From NCBI GenBank assembly GCA_027311025.1, contig DAICZS010000004.1:1-64000 (forward strand): a stretch of DNA of 64,000 nucleotides, in the 5' to 3' direction. Position 1 is the stretch's first letter, and each line of letters opens with the position of its first letter. The stretch is from Ferrovaceae bacterium. GTDB taxonomy: Bacteria; Pseudomonadota; Gammaproteobacteria; Burkholderiales; Ferrovaceae. Of the stretch, positions 50,473 to 64,000 are shown one piece after another. The position numbers and the translations under genes were made by a program. Below the pieces are notes generated by a model. It did no database searches. It saw only the letters and a list, made by a program, of their open reading frames with translations, and had not been told where the DNA came from.

Positions 50473-51711
50473 TCAAAGATGCTTGATGAGCTCCTTGCCA
50501 AAGCCTGAACAGGAGACCTGAGTGGCCCCCGGCATCAATCGGGCGAAGTCATAAGTAACTGTTTTTGCTGCAATTGCTTTCTTCATGGCGTCAATAATGC
50601 AATCTGCAGCCTCAAACCAGCCCATGTGGCGCAGCATCATCTCGGCAGACAGGATCATCGACCCTGGGTTGACGTAGTCTTTTCCGGCGTATTTTGGGGC
50701 CGTACCGTGGGTGGCTTCAAACATGGCCACGGTATCCGACAAATTGGCTCCGGGAGCGATGCCGATACCGCCCACCTGAGCTGCCAGGGCATCCGAGATG
50801 AAATCGCCGTTGAGGTTCATGGTGGCGATGACGTCGTATTCTTCTGGACGCAGCAGGATTTGCTGCAGGAAGGCGTCGGCAATGACATCCTTGATGACGA
50901 TGCCGTTGGGCAATTTCATCCAGGGGCCCCCATCCAGCAATACGGCACCGAACTCACGCTGGCACAAGGCATAAGCCCAGCTCTTGAAGGCACCTTCGGT
51001 GTATTTCATGATGTTGCCCTTATGCACGATGGTCACCGACTTGCGCTGATTATCGATGGCGTATTTCACCGCCTGGCGCATCAGTCTCTCGGTCCCTTCG
51101 CGCGATACGGGCTTGATGCCGATTCCCGATGTGGCCGGGAAACGGATGGCGCTCACTTTCATTTCCTTTTGCAGGAACTCTATGATCTTGCGGGCCTCGG
51201 GGGACTCGGCTTCCCATTCGATCCCAGCGTAAATATCTTCCGAGTTTTCGCGAAAAATCACCATGTCCGTCTTTTCAGGCTCGCGCACCGGGCTTGGCAC
51301 CCCAGTAAACCAGCGTACCGGACGCAAACAGACGTAAAGGTCCAGTTGCTGGCGCAACGCCACGTTGATGGACCGAATCCCCCCCCCGACCGGGGTCGTG
51401 AGCGGGCCCTTGATGGACACGACGAAATCGCGCACGGCATGCAGCGTTTCTTCGGGCAACCACACATTATCCCCATACACGCGAACCGACTTTTCACCCG
51501 CATAGACTTCCATCCAGGAAATCTGTCGCTTACCGCCATAGGCCCGGGCTATTGCGGCATCCACTACCGTTTTCATGACCGGGGTGATATCCACACCCGT
51601 GCCGTCTCCTTCCAGGAAAGGGATGATGGGCCGATCCGGAACCTCCAGGGAATAGTCCGACTTGACGCGAATCTTCTCCCCAACCGTGGGGACCTTGATG
51701 TGCTGGTACAT
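50473..51711 (-). CDS. icd: Isocitrate dehydrogenase (NADP+)
   Basis: Icd oxidatively decarboxylates isocitrate to 2-oxoglutarate. The 412-residue product (E. coli 416) has the substrate-binding segment [20 protein letters not shown], whose serine corresponds to the site phosphorylated by AceK in enterics. It also has the metal-binding part [19 protein letters not shown] and the [13 protein letters not shown] region. ATG 51711 gives the family N-terminus [14 protein letters not shown]. It is divergent from rraA-aceA, placing both users of isocitrate around one 119-bp control region. Confidence 0.96.
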   Translation of the reverse strand: MYQHIKVPTVGEKIRVKSDYSLEVPDRPIIPFLEGDGTGVDITPVMKTVVDAAIARAYGGKRQISWMEVYAGEKSVRVYGDNVWLPEETLHAVRDFVVSIKGPLTTPVGGGIRSINVALRQQLDLYVCLRPVRWFTGVPSPVREPEKTDMVIFRENSEDIYAGIEWEAESPEARKIIEFLQKEMKVSAIRFPATSGIGIKPVSREGTERLMRQAVKYAIDNQRKSVTIVHKGNIMKYTEGAFKSWAYALCQREFGAVLLDGGPWMKLPNGIVIKDVIADAFLQQILLRPEEYDVIATMNLNGDFISDALAAQVGGIGIAPGANLSDTVAMFEATHGTAPKYAGKDYVNPGSMILSAEMMLRHMGWFEAADCIIDAMKKAIAAKTVTYDFARLMPGATQVSCSGFGKELIKHL

Positions 51712-51762
51712 GATGGCCGATGCCTCCCATTGAAAAAATACTTGTATCCTATGTCTTATATA

Positions 51763-51772
51763 TGATATATCA
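51763..51772. promoter_or_regulatory. Palindrome in the icd-rraA divergent region
   Basis: A perfect TGATATATCA palindrome inside a strongly AT-rich segment (about 51741-51775) between icd and rraA-aceA. It may be a regulator site or part of overlapping divergent promoters. Palindromes in AT-rich DNA arise easily by chance, so the call is tentative. Confidence 0.35.
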
Positions 51773-51830
51773 ATACTCACACGAACGGGAAACTGTTTTC
51801 ACTTCCCTCCATTCACCCAAGGAGCCCGTC

Positions 51831-52316
51831 ATGGCCCTCAACACCTCTGATCTTTGCGATCAACTCGGCGAAGCCGCTTTCGTGGCCGAACCCATGTTGG
51901 GCAATTATGGTGGCATGACGGCTTTTGGCGGGCAAATGGCCACATTAAAGGTTTTTGAGGACAACACCCTCGTACGGGCCGCTCTGGAAACCCCGGGCTT
52001 TGGCCGCGTACTCGTCGTAGACGGAGGCGGATCCTTCCGTTGTGCCCTGGTGGGCGACCAACTTGCCTCGCTGGGCGTGAAACATGGCTGGGCTGGCATC
52101 ATCGTTTATGGCTGCATTCGCGACTCGCAGTCCATCAGCAGCATGCCCATTGGCGTGCAGGCCCTGGGAACCCACCCCCGAAGATCCATCAAGAAAGGCG
52201 AAGGCGCTGCAGACATTCCGGTCACTTTTGCCGGAGTGACCTTCAAACCCGGATCCTGGCTCTATGCGGACGATGACGGCCTGGTCGTCACCACCCGCCG
52301 CATGGATCCCACCTAA
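51831..52316 (+). CDS. rraA: RraA-family protein (RNase E regulator / HMG aldolase-like)
   Basis: The 161-residue product has the RraA fold: [43 protein letters not shown] and the terminal [13 protein letters not shown]. Relatives either inhibit RNase E in E. coli or act as HMG/oxaloacetate aldolases that release pyruvate. In the aldolase motif R-D-x2-(E/D) the final acidic residue is replaced by Ser here, which argues against certain aldolase activity. AAGGAG precedes the ATG at 51831. It lies 35 nt upstream of aceA, so a link to glyoxylate metabolism is possible. Confidence 0.85.
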   Translation: MALNTSDLCDQLGEAAFVAEPMLGNYGGMTAFGGQMATLKVFEDNTLVRAALETPGFGRVLVVDGGGSFRCALVGDQLASLGVKHGWAGIIVYGCIRDSQSISSMPIGVQALGTHPRRSIKKGEGAADIPVTFAGVTFKPGSWLYADDDGLVVTTRRMDPT

Positions 52317-52351
52317 CGTTTACAGGCAGTCACCATTTTTAGGAGAAGTTC

Positions 52352-53629
52352 ATGAGTGTCGAACAGGAAATTGCAAAGCTGAACCGTGATTGGGCTGAAA
52401 ACCCCCGCTGGAAAGGCGTCAAGCGTCCCTACAGTGCAGAGGACGTGGTCCGCCTGCGCGGCAGCCTGCAGATCGAATACACCCTGGCCCGTCGCGGTGC
52501 TGAAAAATTATGGCAGCTGTGCACCACGGAACCCTACGTCAACACCCTGGGTGCGCTCACGGGCAACCAGGCCATGCAGCAGGTCAAGGCAGGCCTCAAG
52601 GCCATCTACCTCTCAGGCTGGCAAGTGGCCGGGGACGCCAACGACTCGCTGCAAATGTACCCTGACCAGTCCCTGTATGCGGTCAGCTCAGTGCCCACCG
52701 TCGTGCGCCGCATCAACAACACCTTTCGCCGCGCCGACCAGTTGCATTGGGCCGAAGGCAAATCCAGTATTGACTGGTTTGCACCCATCGTGGCAGATGC
52801 AGAAGCAGGTTTTGGCGGAGTACTCAATGCCCATGAACTGATGAAAGCCATGATCGAGGCCGGCGCCGCAGGCGTCCATTTTGAAGACCAGCTTGCTGCC
52901 GCCAAAAAATGTGGCCACCTGGGAGGCAAGGTTCTGGTCCCCACCCAGGAAGCCGTCCAAAAACTGGTGGCAGCCCGCTTTGCAGCCGACATCATGGGCG
53001 TTCCCACCATCCTGCTGGCACGTACCGACGCGGAAGCCGCCAACCTGCTGACCTCGGACGTGGACCCGCGCGACCAGCCGTTTTGCACCGGCGAGCGGAC
53101 TTCAGAGGGGTTTTATCGGGTGCGCAACGGCCTCGAGGCCTCCATTGCCCGTGGCCTTGCTTATGCTGAAGTGGCCGACATGGTGTGGTGCGAAACCGGA
53201 AAACCCGACCTGGAGTTCGCCCGGCAATGGGCTGAAGCCATTCGGGATAAATTCCCGGGCAAGATGCTGGCGTATAACTGCTCGCCGTCCTTCAACTGGA
53301 AAAAACACCTGGACGACGCCACCATTGCCAAGTTTCAACGTGAACTGGGCGCGATGGGCTATAAGTTCCAGTTCATCACCCTGGCCGGGTTCCACTCGCT
53401 CAATTACGGCATGTATGACCTCGCGCAGGGCTATGCGCGGGACGGCATGACGGCCTATGTCAAGCTGCAGGAAGCCGAATTCGTCGCCGAGAAACAGGGC
53501 TACACCGCAACGCGCCATCAACGTGAAGTGGGGACCGGCTATTTTGATGAGGTCACACAGGTGATTCAGGGAGGGGCTTCATCAACCACCGCCCTGACCG
53601 GCTCTACAGAGGAAGAACAGTTCCATTAA
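52352..53629 (+). CDS. aceA: Isocitrate lyase
   Basis: AceA splits isocitrate into succinate and glyoxylate, the first step of the glyoxylate bypass. The 425-residue product (E. coli 434) has the catalytic signature [14 protein letters not shown], the metal-binding region [11 protein letters not shown], and [14 protein letters not shown] near the C-terminus. AGGAGAAG precedes the ATG. It follows rraA and is ended by a strong terminator before aceB. Confidence 0.97.
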   Translation: MSVEQEIAKLNRDWAENPRWKGVKRPYSAEDVVRLRGSLQIEYTLARRGAEKLWQLCTTEPYVNTLGALTGNQAMQQVKAGLKAIYLSGWQVAGDANDSLQMYPDQSLYAVSSVPTVVRRINNTFRRADQLHWAEGKSSIDWFAPIVADAEAGFGGVLNAHELMKAMIEAGAAGVHFEDQLAAAKKCGHLGGKVLVPTQEAVQKLVAARFAADIMGVPTILLARTDAEAANLLTSDVDPRDQPFCTGERTSEGFYRVRNGLEASIARGLAYAEVADMVWCETGKPDLEFARQWAEAIRDKFPGKMLAYNCSPSFNWKKHLDDATIAKFQRELGAMGYKFQFITLAGFHSLNYGMYDLAQGYARDGMTAYVKLQEAEFVAEKQGYTATRHQREVGTGYFDEVTQVIQGGASSTTALTGSTEEEQFH

Positions 53630-53656
53630 CCCCCTACCACCGGTGATCCTGGTGGC

Positions 53657-53688
53657 ATCCCGCCCCGGCCAATCGGGGCGGGATTTTT
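53657..53688 (+). terminator. Intrinsic terminator after aceA
   Basis: ATCCCGCCCC (53657-53666) and GGGGCGGGAT (53675-53684) form a 10-bp stem with an 8-nt loop, followed by TTTTT. Confidence 0.9.
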
Positions 53689-53701
53689 CATGCATTAACC
53701 T

Positions 53702-53730
53702 TTGTCCAATCGACAATGGTTCGGTAATAT
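53702..53730 (+). promoter_or_regulatory. Possible promoter of aceB
   Basis: TTGTCC (53702-53707), a 17-nt spacer, then TAATAT (53725-53730), about 28 nt before the expected ribosome binding site. It comes right after the aceA terminator, implying separate transcription of aceB. Confidence 0.5.
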
Positions 53731-53764
53731 TGCACTGCAGCATTTCAAACCTGAAGAGGATCTC

Positions 53765-55366
53765 ATGACCGCATCCTTCCGGCCTTCTGGCCTGACCATC
53801 ACCGCCCCGTTACAGGCGGGTTTTGACCAGATCCTGAGTCCTGAAGCCCTGGAATTTCTGGCCATGCTGTGCCGCACGTTCGAGCCCCGTCGCCAGGCCC
53901 TGCTCCAGCAACGCGAACAACGCCAGGCTGAATTCGATCGGGGCATCCGCCCCGATTTTCATGCAGAAACAGCAGCCATCCGCCAGGGTGACTGGACCGT
54001 AGCCCCATTCCCGGCAGACCTGATCGATCGCCGGGTTGAAATCACCGGCCCCACGGACCGTAAAATGGTCATCAATGCGCTCAACTCGGGCGCCAACGTC
54101 TTCATGGCTGATTTTGAAGACTCCACCACGCCCACTTGGGAAAATTCGGTGCAGGGCCAGATCAACATTCGGGACGCGGTACAGCGAACCATCAGTTACA
54201 CCAGCCCCGAGGGCAAGTCATACCAGCTGAGGGACAAACCCGCCGTGTTGATGGTGCGTCCGCGTGGCTGGCACCTCAATGAAAAACACGTTCTGCTGGA
54301 TGGCAAGCCCATTTCAGGCAGCATTTTTGACTTTGCCCTGTATTTCTTTCACAACGCCCGGCATCTGCTGGCGCAAGGCAGCGGCCCTTACTTTTACCTG
54401 CCCAAGCTGGAAGGCCATCTGGAGGCCCGGCTGTGGAATGACATTTTCGTCGCCGCACAAAATGCCCTCGGGATTCCGCAGGGCAGCATCAAGGCCACGG
54501 TCCTGATTGAAACGGTGCTGGCCACTTTCGAAATGGATGAAATCCTGTACGAACTGCGCGAACACAGCGCAGGCCTCAATTCCGGGCGATGGGACTACAT
54601 CTTCAGCTGCATCAAGAAGTTCCGCAAGGATCCCCACTTCATCCTCGCTGACCGCAACCTGGTGACCATGACCGCCCCCTTCATGCGCGCCTATGCGCTC
54701 CTGCTGGTAAAGACCTGCCACCGTCGTGGCACATTTGCCATGGGGGGCATGGCAGCCCAGATTCCGATCAAAAACGATCCGGTGGCCAATGAAACCGCTC
54801 TGGCCAAGGTACGCGAGGACAAAACCCGCGAGGCCACAGATGGCTATGATGGCACCTGGGTAGCCCACCCTGGACTTGTCCCGGTGGCTCGTGAGATCTT
54901 CGACAAACTGATGACCGGTCCCAACCAGATCAGCCGTCAACGCACCGATGTCCATAGTACGGCAGCGGACCTGCTCGATTTTTCTCCGCAACGCCCCATC
55001 ACCGAGGCGGGATTGCGGATGAACATCAACATCGGTCTGCAGTACCTCGGCTCATGGTTGGCGGGCACGGGCTGCGTCCCCATTCACCACCTGATGGAAG
55101 ATGCCGCCACCGCTGAAATTTCGCGCGCCCAGATATGGCAATGGATCAGAAGCCCCCATGGTGTGCTCGAGGATGGCCGCAAGGTCACCGTGGCGCTATT
55201 CCGTTCACTGGTCCCTTCCGAATTACAGAAAATTCGCGAAGAGTTGGGGGAGTCCCAGTTTGCAGCAGCCGAGTTTGAGGCTGCGGCCGCCATGTTTGAC
55301 CAGCTGACCACCTCGGAAGCGTTTGTGGAATTCCTGACCCTACCCGGCTATGAATATATTCAGTAA
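53765..55366 (+). CDS. aceB: Malate synthase A
   Basis: AceB condenses glyoxylate with acetyl-CoA to malate, completing the glyoxylate shunt. The 533 residues equal the E. coli size. Key blocks are [52 protein letters not shown] and [20 protein letters not shown]. The C-terminal plug domain carries the catalytic aspartate region ([17 protein letters not shown]). ATG 53765 is preceded by GAAGAGG. Together with aceA, icd and the Pta/AckA pair it allows growth on acetate-level carbon. Confidence 0.97.
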   Translation: MTASFRPSGLTITAPLQAGFDQILSPEALEFLAMLCRTFEPRRQALLQQREQRQAEFDRGIRPDFHAETAAIRQGDWTVAPFPADLIDRRVEITGPTDRKMVINALNSGANVFMADFEDSTTPTWENSVQGQINIRDAVQRTISYTSPEGKSYQLRDKPAVLMVRPRGWHLNEKHVLLDGKPISGSIFDFALYFFHNARHLLAQGSGPYFYLPKLEGHLEARLWNDIFVAAQNALGIPQGSIKATVLIETVLATFEMDEILYELREHSAGLNSGRWDYIFSCIKKFRKDPHFILADRNLVTMTAPFMRAYALLLVKTCHRRGTFAMGGMAAQIPIKNDPVANETALAKVREDKTREATDGYDGTWVAHPGLVPVAREIFDKLMTGPNQISRQRTDVHSTAADLLDFSPQRPITEAGLRMNINIGLQYLGSWLAGTGCVPIHHLMEDAATAEISRAQIWQWIRSPHGVLEDGRKVTVALFRSLVPSELQKIREELGESQFAAAEFEAAAAMFDQLTTSEAFVEFLTLPGYEYIQ

Positions 55367-55446
55367 GCCTGGGTCAACCCACAGAAAGGGATTTGCGTTA
55401 GTGTTCCACGGCGACTAGAATTGCCGCGTATTCCCAGCATCATCTT

Positions 55447-55452
55447 TATAAT
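55447..55452 (+). promoter_or_regulatory. -10 element before the small secreted protein gene
   Basis: A perfect TATAAT lies 24 nt before the ATG at 55477. The best -35 candidate, TTGCCG (55421-55426), is 20 nt away, longer than usual, so promoter strength is uncertain. Confidence 0.4.
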
Positions 55453-55476
55453 TGACGATATACCGAGGAATTAACC

Positions 55477-55704
55477 ATGTCCAAACTGCTGTCCGCTCTG
55501 ATCGCGGCCGTTTTTGCCGCTGTCACCCTGTCTGCTGTTGCTGCTGACGCACCGGCGCCTGCGCCTGCAAAACCTGCCGCAGCACCGATGGCTGCCCCTG
55601 CCGCAGAAAAGGCGCCTGCCGCAGAAAAGGCACCTGCCAAGGCAAGCAAGAAAAAAGGCAAAAAGAAGAAATCCAAGAAAGCTGCTGCTCCTGCTGCCAA
55701 CTAA
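55477..55704 (+). CDS. Small exported Ala/Pro/Lys-rich protein
   Basis: A 75-residue protein of unknown function. Residues 1 to about 23 (MSKLLSALIAAVFAAVTLSA) form a clear signal peptide ending AVAA. The mature part is Ala-Pro rich, then strongly basic (KKKGKKKKSKK) before a short Ala-rich end. There is no cysteine and no globular domain. CGAGGAA precedes the ATG, and the gene has its own -10 and terminator, so it is a real transcription unit. Similar short basic exported proteins occur in betaproteobacteria. Binding of anionic envelope polymers is only a guess. Confidence 0.75.
   Translation: MSKLLSALIAAVFAAVTLSAVAADAPAPAPAKPAAAPMAAPAAEKAPAAEKAPAKASKKKGKKKKSKKAAAPAAN
55597..55632. repeat. 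Two tandem 18-bp units inside the small protein gene
   Basis: The units 55597-55614 and 55615-55632 (CCTGCCGCAGAAAAGGC plus G or A) are adjacent and differ in the last base. Each encodes a PAAEKA hexapeptide. The array probably varies in copy number between strains. Confidence 0.8.
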
Positions 55705-55726
55705 TTATCAGTTCGACAGCTTTGCC

Positions 55727-55757
55727 AAAGGCAGGGGTTTTCGTCCCTGCCTTTTTT
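55727..55757 (+). terminator. Intrinsic terminator after the small protein gene
   Basis: AAAGGCAGGG (55727-55736) and CCCTGCCTTT (55745-55754) form a 10-bp stem with an 8-nt loop, ending in TTTTTT. Confidence 0.9.
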
Positions 55758-55766
55758 CATTCCTGA

Positions 55767-57454
<1,688 letters not shown>

Positions 57455-57584
57455 GGGTTGTAAGTATCCAATAGGGTCATGATTGCGTCGGATTATAACA
57501 TTGGCGCCTGCCATGATTGCCGACACTGCCAGGCAAATCGCAACATCAAATTACGGTAGAATGCCCCATTTCCCTGTTTTCTGA

Positions 57585-58979
<1,395 letters not shown>

Positions 58980-58981
58980 AG

Positions 58982-59629
58982 TTACGGTTTTTTCCTGAAG
59001 CGCGCCCGTAACCCGGCCCACACCAGGGGCAACAGGGTGACGGCCACGATGCCCGCAATCATGGCGCCGAGGTTGCCCTTGATATAGGGCACGTTGCCGA
59101 AAAAATATCCCGCAAGCAGCAGCGAAGAAACCCACAGCACGGCTCCCAGCGCATTGAAAGCCATGAAACGGGAATGGGTCATGTCTCCCACGCCAGCCAC
59201 GAAGGGTGCGTAGGTCCGGATGATGGGCAGAAAGCGGGAAAGCACGATGGTCTTGCCCCCATGCCTTTCGTAAAACTCGTGGGCCTCTGCAAGGTGGCGG
59301 GGATTCAAGAGGCGTGAGCGCTCCCAATGAAACACCTTGGGGCCCAGCCAGCGACCAATCTGAAAATTGAGCAGGTTACCCAGAAACGCCGCAGCGATGA
59401 GCGTGACCATCAACATGGGCAGATTGAACGTCCCCTGCTGCGATGCGTCCATGGCCGCCACCGCCCCCGCCACGAACAAAAGGGAGTCGCCAGGCAAAAA
59501 CGGTGCGATCACAAGCCCTGTTTCTCCAAAGATGATGATGAACAGGATGGCGTAGGTGGCGTAGCCGTACTGCTGACTCAGCAGGATCAGGTGATCGTCC
59601 AGGTGTTCCAGGAATTGAAGAAGTTCCAC
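58982..59629 (-). CDS. DedA-family inner-membrane protein
   Basis: A 215-residue DedA/SNARE-associated family protein with about five hydrophobic segments. It has IFGETGLVIAPFLPGDSLLF and the conserved basic stretch SRFLPIIRTYAPFVAGVGDM. DedA proteins support membrane homeostasis; recent work assigns undecaprenyl-phosphate flipping to some members. The start is GTG at 59629. It follows secF by 15 nt on the same strand and so extends the sec operon. Confidence 0.9.
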   Translation of the reverse strand: MELLQFLEHLDDHLILLSQQYGYATYAILFIIIFGETGLVIAPFLPGDSLLFVAGAVAAMDASQQGTFNLPMLMVTLIAAAFLGNLLNFQIGRWLGPKVFHWERSRLLNPRHLAEAHEFYERHGGKTIVLSRFLPIIRTYAPFVAGVGDMTHSRFMAFNALGAVLWVSSLLLAGYFFGNVPYIKGNLGAMIAGIVAVTLLPLVWAGLRARFRKKP

Positions 59630-59644
59630 CAGGCGGATCCGGCC

Positions 59645-60580
59645 TTAAGCGCCTTCCGTTTCAGGGGCTGGCTTCTTCTCCGTGGCAACGAAGTCGTCGC
59701 GCGTCATCCCCAACCACATGGCGATGGGGCTTGCGACCAGGACGGAGGAATAAATCCCGAAGATGATGCCGATGGTCAGTGCCAGAGCAAAATAATGCAG
59801 GGCCTCTCCCCCAAAGAACAACATGGAAGTCACCATCAACTGCGTACAACCGTGCGTGATGATGGTGCGGCTCATGGTGCGGGTAATGGCATTGTCGATG
59901 ACCCGTGCAACCGATGCCCCTCTCATCTTGCGAAAATTTTCGCGCACCCGGTCAAATACCACCACGGATTCATTGACGGAATATCCCAGAATGGCCAGCA
60001 CGGCTGCCAGCACGGAAAGGGAAAACTCCCACTGGAAAAAGGCAAAGAAGCCCAGAATGATGACCACGTCGTGCAGATTGGCGACGATGGTGGCTACCGC
60101 AGGACGCCATTTGAAACGCAGGGAAAGGTAAATCACGATGCCCAGCGAAACGAACAGCAGTGCGGCAGAGCCGTCCTTGACCAATTCATCGCCTACCTGT
60201 GGTCCTACAAATTCTACACGTCGCATCTGTGCCGATGGGTCAGCGGCCTTGAGCGAGGCCATGACCTGGTCGGACAAGCTGGCGCTGGTCAAACCGGGCT
60301 TGAGCGGCAAACGGATCAGGACATCGCGCGACGTTCCGAAATTCTGGACATTGGCATCGTTAAACCCGAGTGCGTTGAGCGCCCCACGGATTTTTCCCAC
60401 GTCGGCTGCGTTGCCGTAGCTGACTTCCATGACCGTGCCACCGGTAAAGTCCACCGAAAAATTGAGCCCGCGGCTGAAGAGAAAGAAAATGGCCAGCAAG
60501 AAGGTGAGGAGGGAAATGGCCGTGGTGTAACGGCCCCAGCTCATGAAGGGTATATCGTTGCGAATCCGGAAAAATTCCAT
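59645..60580 (-). CDS. secF: Protein translocase subunit SecF
   Basis: SecF works with SecD to complete protein export using the proton gradient. The 311-residue product has six helices, the N-terminal DFTGGTVMEVSYG periplasmic start and the conserved GYSVNESVVVFDRVRENFRK loop. NAITRTMSRTIITHG follows. It is 25 nt downstream of secD. Confidence 0.97.
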   Translation of the reverse strand: MEFFRIRNDIPFMSWGRYTTAISLLTFLLAIFFLFSRGLNFSVDFTGGTVMEVSYGNAADVGKIRGALNALGFNDANVQNFGTSRDVLIRLPLKPGLTSASLSDQVMASLKAADPSAQMRRVEFVGPQVGDELVKDGSAALLFVSLGIVIYLSLRFKWRPAVATIVANLHDVVIILGFFAFFQWEFSLSVLAAVLAILGYSVNESVVVFDRVRENFRKMRGASVARVIDNAITRTMSRTIITHGCTQLMVTSMLFFGGEALHYFALALTIGIIFGIYSSVLVASPIAMWLGMTRDDFVATEKKPAPETEGA

Positions 60581-60605
60581 GTGCGTTCTCTCTCAAGGCG
60601 CGCGA

Positions 60606-62462
60606 TCAGCGGCCTTTGTGAAGCCAGTCCACGTTACCGATGGATAGCTTGTCGATCTTGCGGCGGCTGCCATAAATCAGATTGACCAGTCCCCGTGAAA
60701 CGATCACGGCGCTGAACATGGAAGTCAGAATGCCCAGCACCAGGACCACGGCAAACCCCTTCACCGGCCCCGAACCGAAGGCAAACAGCGCAACGCCGGC
60801 AATGCCGGTGGTGACGTTGGAATCCAGGATGGTGCCAAAAGCACGGTCATAACCGGCATGGATGGATGCTCCGGGCGAGTTGCCGTTGCGCAGTTCTTCG
60901 CGAATGCGTTCATTGATCAGAACATTGGCATCAATGGCCATCCCCACCGTCAACGCAATCCCGGCCATGCCAGGCAAGGTCAGGGTGGCTTGCAGCAACG
61001 ACAGCAACCCCACCAGCAGCAGCACGTTGACCGCTAGTGAGGTGATCGAAATGACGCCGAACAGAAGGTAGTAGACCACCATGAACACCGAAATGGCCGC
61101 AAAGCCGATCCAGGTGGAATGAAATCCGCGGGCGATGTTTTCAGCACCAAGGCTGGGGCCTACCGTACGTTCTTCAAGAAACTCCATGGGCGCAGCCAGG
61201 GCGCCGGCACGCAGCAGCAACGCCAGGTCGTTGGCTTCCTTGGGATTGCGCAATCCAGTGATTTGAAACCGCGCGCCCAGTTCGTCCTGGATGGTGGCCA
61301 CACTGATGGCTTCGGTCTTACCCTTCTCGATGAGCAGGATGGCCATGCGTTTCTTCAGGTTTTCACGCGACACCTGGCGGATGATGCGTGCACCCTTGCT
61401 GTCCATACTGATGTTTACCGACGGCCGGTTGGACTGTGAATCAAATCCAGCCCCGGCGTCTGTGATGACCTCTCCCGTCAAAACCACCTGCTTCTTGACG
61501 AAGACCGGCGCACCGCCCCGCTCCAGGACCAGTTCGTCACCAAAGGGCGGGGGTTCGGTCACGGAAGTGGGGGAGGCATGATCCTCATCCACCAGACGGA
61601 TTTCGAGGGTAGCCGTACGCCCGATGATGTCCTTGGCCTTGGCCGTATCCTGCACACCCGGGAGCTGAACGATGATGCGGTCCGAGCCCTGTTGCTGGAT
61701 GATGGGTTCCTTGGCACCCAGCTCGTTGACGCGATTGCGCAACGCCAGGATGTTCTGCTTGAGGGCCTGGTCCTGAATGGTGGTCAGCGCTTCCTGCTTG
61801 AGCGATGCCACGATGGAAAGATCGGTGCCTGATCCTTCGTCCTTGAAGATCAGGTCACGGTATTCATTATCCAGCACCTGGTGTGCTGTGGTGCGGGTGG
61901 CTTCATCGCGAAACCGCAGCGTCACGCGGTTGCCGTCGCGACTGATGCCATCGTAGTACACGCGCTTGTCGCGCAATGCGCCACGCATTTCCGAAGCATA
62001 GCTGTCCAGCCGCTTGGTGAGCGCCGCCTTCATGTCCACCTGCAACAGAAAATGCACGCCCCCGGAGAGGTCAAGCCCCAGATACATGGGCAGTGCGCCG
62101 ATGTCCGACAGCCAGCGGGGCGAATTGGGGACCAGGTTCAGGGCGACCACATAACCGGGTTGCTGCCCCTCGGGATTGAGTGCATGGTCCACCACATCGC
62201 GCGCCTTGAGCTGGGTGTCAGGATCAGCAAAACGGATCTTGATGCCGCTTTCATCGAGCGTGGAACGCGTGTAGGGGATGGCCGCGTCATGCAGTACCTG
62301 CTCAACCCGCGCAGCCAGGGCACTATCCACTTTGGCAGTGGCGCCCTGTGCCGAAATCTGCACTGCTGGTGACTGACCGAAGAAGTTGGGCAGGGTATAG
62401 AGCGTGCCCAGCACCAGGGCCAGCAAAACCAGGCCGTTTTTCCAGAGGGGGAACTTGTTCAT
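60606..62462 (-). CDS. secD: Protein translocase subunit SecD
   Basis: The 618-residue SecD (E. coli 615) has a first helix, a large periplasmic domain (LGLDLSGGVHFLLQVDMKAA and GTDLSIVASLKQEA regions) and a C-terminal block of five helices with GMAIDANVLINERIREEL, containing the conserved acidic residue used in proton movement. It lies 6 nt after yajC. Confidence 0.97.
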   Translation of the reverse strand: MNKFPLWKNGLVLLALVLGTLYTLPNFFGQSPAVQISAQGATAKVDSALAARVEQVLHDAAIPYTRSTLDESGIKIRFADPDTQLKARDVVDHALNPEGQQPGYVVALNLVPNSPRWLSDIGALPMYLGLDLSGGVHFLLQVDMKAALTKRLDSYASEMRGALRDKRVYYDGISRDGNRVTLRFRDEATRTTAHQVLDNEYRDLIFKDEGSGTDLSIVASLKQEALTTIQDQALKQNILALRNRVNELGAKEPIIQQQGSDRIIVQLPGVQDTAKAKDIIGRTATLEIRLVDEDHASPTSVTEPPPFGDELVLERGGAPVFVKKQVVLTGEVITDAGAGFDSQSNRPSVNISMDSKGARIIRQVSRENLKKRMAILLIEKGKTEAISVATIQDELGARFQITGLRNPKEANDLALLLRAGALAAPMEFLEERTVGPSLGAENIARGFHSTWIGFAAISVFMVVYYLLFGVISITSLAVNVLLLVGLLSLLQATLTLPGMAGIALTVGMAIDANVLINERIREELRNGNSPGASIHAGYDRAFGTILDSNVTTGIAGVALFAFGSGPVKGFAVVLVLGILTSMFSAVIVSRGLVNLIYGSRRKIDKLSIGNVDWLHKGR

Positions 62463-62468
62463 GAAAAA

Positions 62469-62783
62469 TTACTGGACAGTGCCTTTGGGCAGCAATGTGC
62501 CCACGGCCCCACGTTGCACCTGGATGGTGACACCCTTGGCAATTTCCAGTTTGACGTAGTTGGCGTCCAGATCGACGATCTTACCCAAAATGCCTGCTGC
62601 CACAACCTCATCGCCACGGCTCAATGCCTCGAGCATGGCCTTCTGCTCTTTCTGGCGTTTCATCTGCGGGCGAATCATCATGAAATACAGCACCCCAAAC
62701 ATGATGACGATGAAGACCAGGTTCATACCCAGGTCAGGAGCACCGGTGGCGCCACTATCCGCGAAAGCGTTTGTAATTCCCAT
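62469..62783 (-). CDS. yajC: Preprotein translocase accessory subunit YajC
   Basis: A 104-residue single-span protein of the SecDF-YajC complex. It has the helix LVFIVIMFGVLYFMMIRPQM followed by the family block KRQKEQKAMLEALSRGDEVV and GILGKIVDL. ATG 62783 has GGAGG at a good distance. It is part of queA-tgt-yajC-secD-secF. Confidence 0.95.
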   Translation of the reverse strand: MGITNAFADSGATGAPDLGMNLVFIVIMFGVLYFMMIRPQMKRQKEQKAMLEALSRGDEVVAAGILGKIVDLDANYVKLEIAKGVTIQVQRGAVGTLLPKGTVQ

Positions 62784-62813
62784 GAAAACCTCCAAAAATC
62801 AAGCTGCGGGATT

Positions 62814-64000
<1,187 letters not shown>

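Noticed and set aside
50626-51765. Plus-strand frame of 379 codons opposite icd
   Set aside because: Antisense shadow; icd is unambiguous and the frame resembles no family.
55477-55704. Histone-like or ribosomal identity for the Lys-rich small protein
   Set aside because: A clear signal peptide directs it out of the cytosol, which does not fit a nucleoid or ribosomal role.
59327-60685. Plus-strand frame of 452 codons opposite secF and dedA
   Set aside because: Crosses two certain genes on the other strand and has no protein-like features.

Overview
The window is a compact, almost purely chromosomal stretch of a Gram-negative bacterium. The gene families and gene order (pepA-holC-valS, rimP-nusA-infB-rbfA-truB, queA-tgt-yajC-secD-secF, clpS-clpA, homodimeric-type aceE, lutABC, Atm1-type ABC exporter, BepA, LptF) point to a betaproteobacterium. 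Something in or near the Nitrosomonadales/Ferrovales is my best guess, but that is an inference from gene content without a tree. Base composition looks moderately GC-rich throughout and no block stands out as clearly foreign. I see no transposase, integrase, phage gene or CRISPR array.

Layout. 1-8.5 kb: 3' end of hflX, a tRNA-Ser(GGA), lptF, then pepA-holC-valS (peptidase, clamp-loader chi, valyl-tRNA synthetase), the periplasmic chaperone/protease bepA, and moaC. 8.5-15.3 kb: an acetyl-CoA node, with a Ptb/Pta-family acyltransferase and acetate kinase divergent from aceE; aceE is followed 2 nt later by a KimA-like transporter instead of aceF/lpd. 15.3-18.1 kb: an isolated trbF-trbG-trbI (VirB8-VirB9-VirB10) cassette with no other type IV secretion genes, the most unusual item here. 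18.3-25.2 kb: Fe-superoxide dismutase, a PuuD-like membrane protein, and fdxA followed by an AddB-like nuclease and an AddA-like helicase. 25.4-33.3 kb: trxA, rho, rpmE, an ArnT-like glycosyltransferase, hrpA, a periplasmic FKBP isomerase. 33.3-46.4 kb, all minus strand: a second M17 aminopeptidase, rimP-nusA-infB-rbfA-truB, an Atm1-like exporter, a penicillin-binding endopeptidase and lutABC. 46.5-50.5 kb: thyA, clpA/clpS, cspA. 50.5-55.4 kb: icd, rraA, aceA, aceB, a TCA/glyoxylate-shunt block. 55.5-64 kb: a small secreted Ala/Lys-rich protein, mnmA, a glutathione transferase, purB, then dedA-secF-secD-yajC-tgt-queA (minus strand, queA cut by the window edge).

Functionally the window joins central acetyl-CoA/acetate/glyoxylate metabolism with transcription-translation machinery (Rho, NusA, IF2, RimP, RbfA, TruB, L31, HrpA), protein export and quality control (SecDF-YajC, ClpAP-ClpS, BepA, FKBP) and DNA repair. 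Regulatory signals I can support include an attenuator-like hairpin between a strong promoter and rimP-nusA, a C-rich, G-poor leader before rho, a candidate leaderless thyA start, and clear sigma70-type promoters for tRNA-Ser, moaC and rpmE. Convergent genes are packed extremely tightly: several stop codons abut or overlap.
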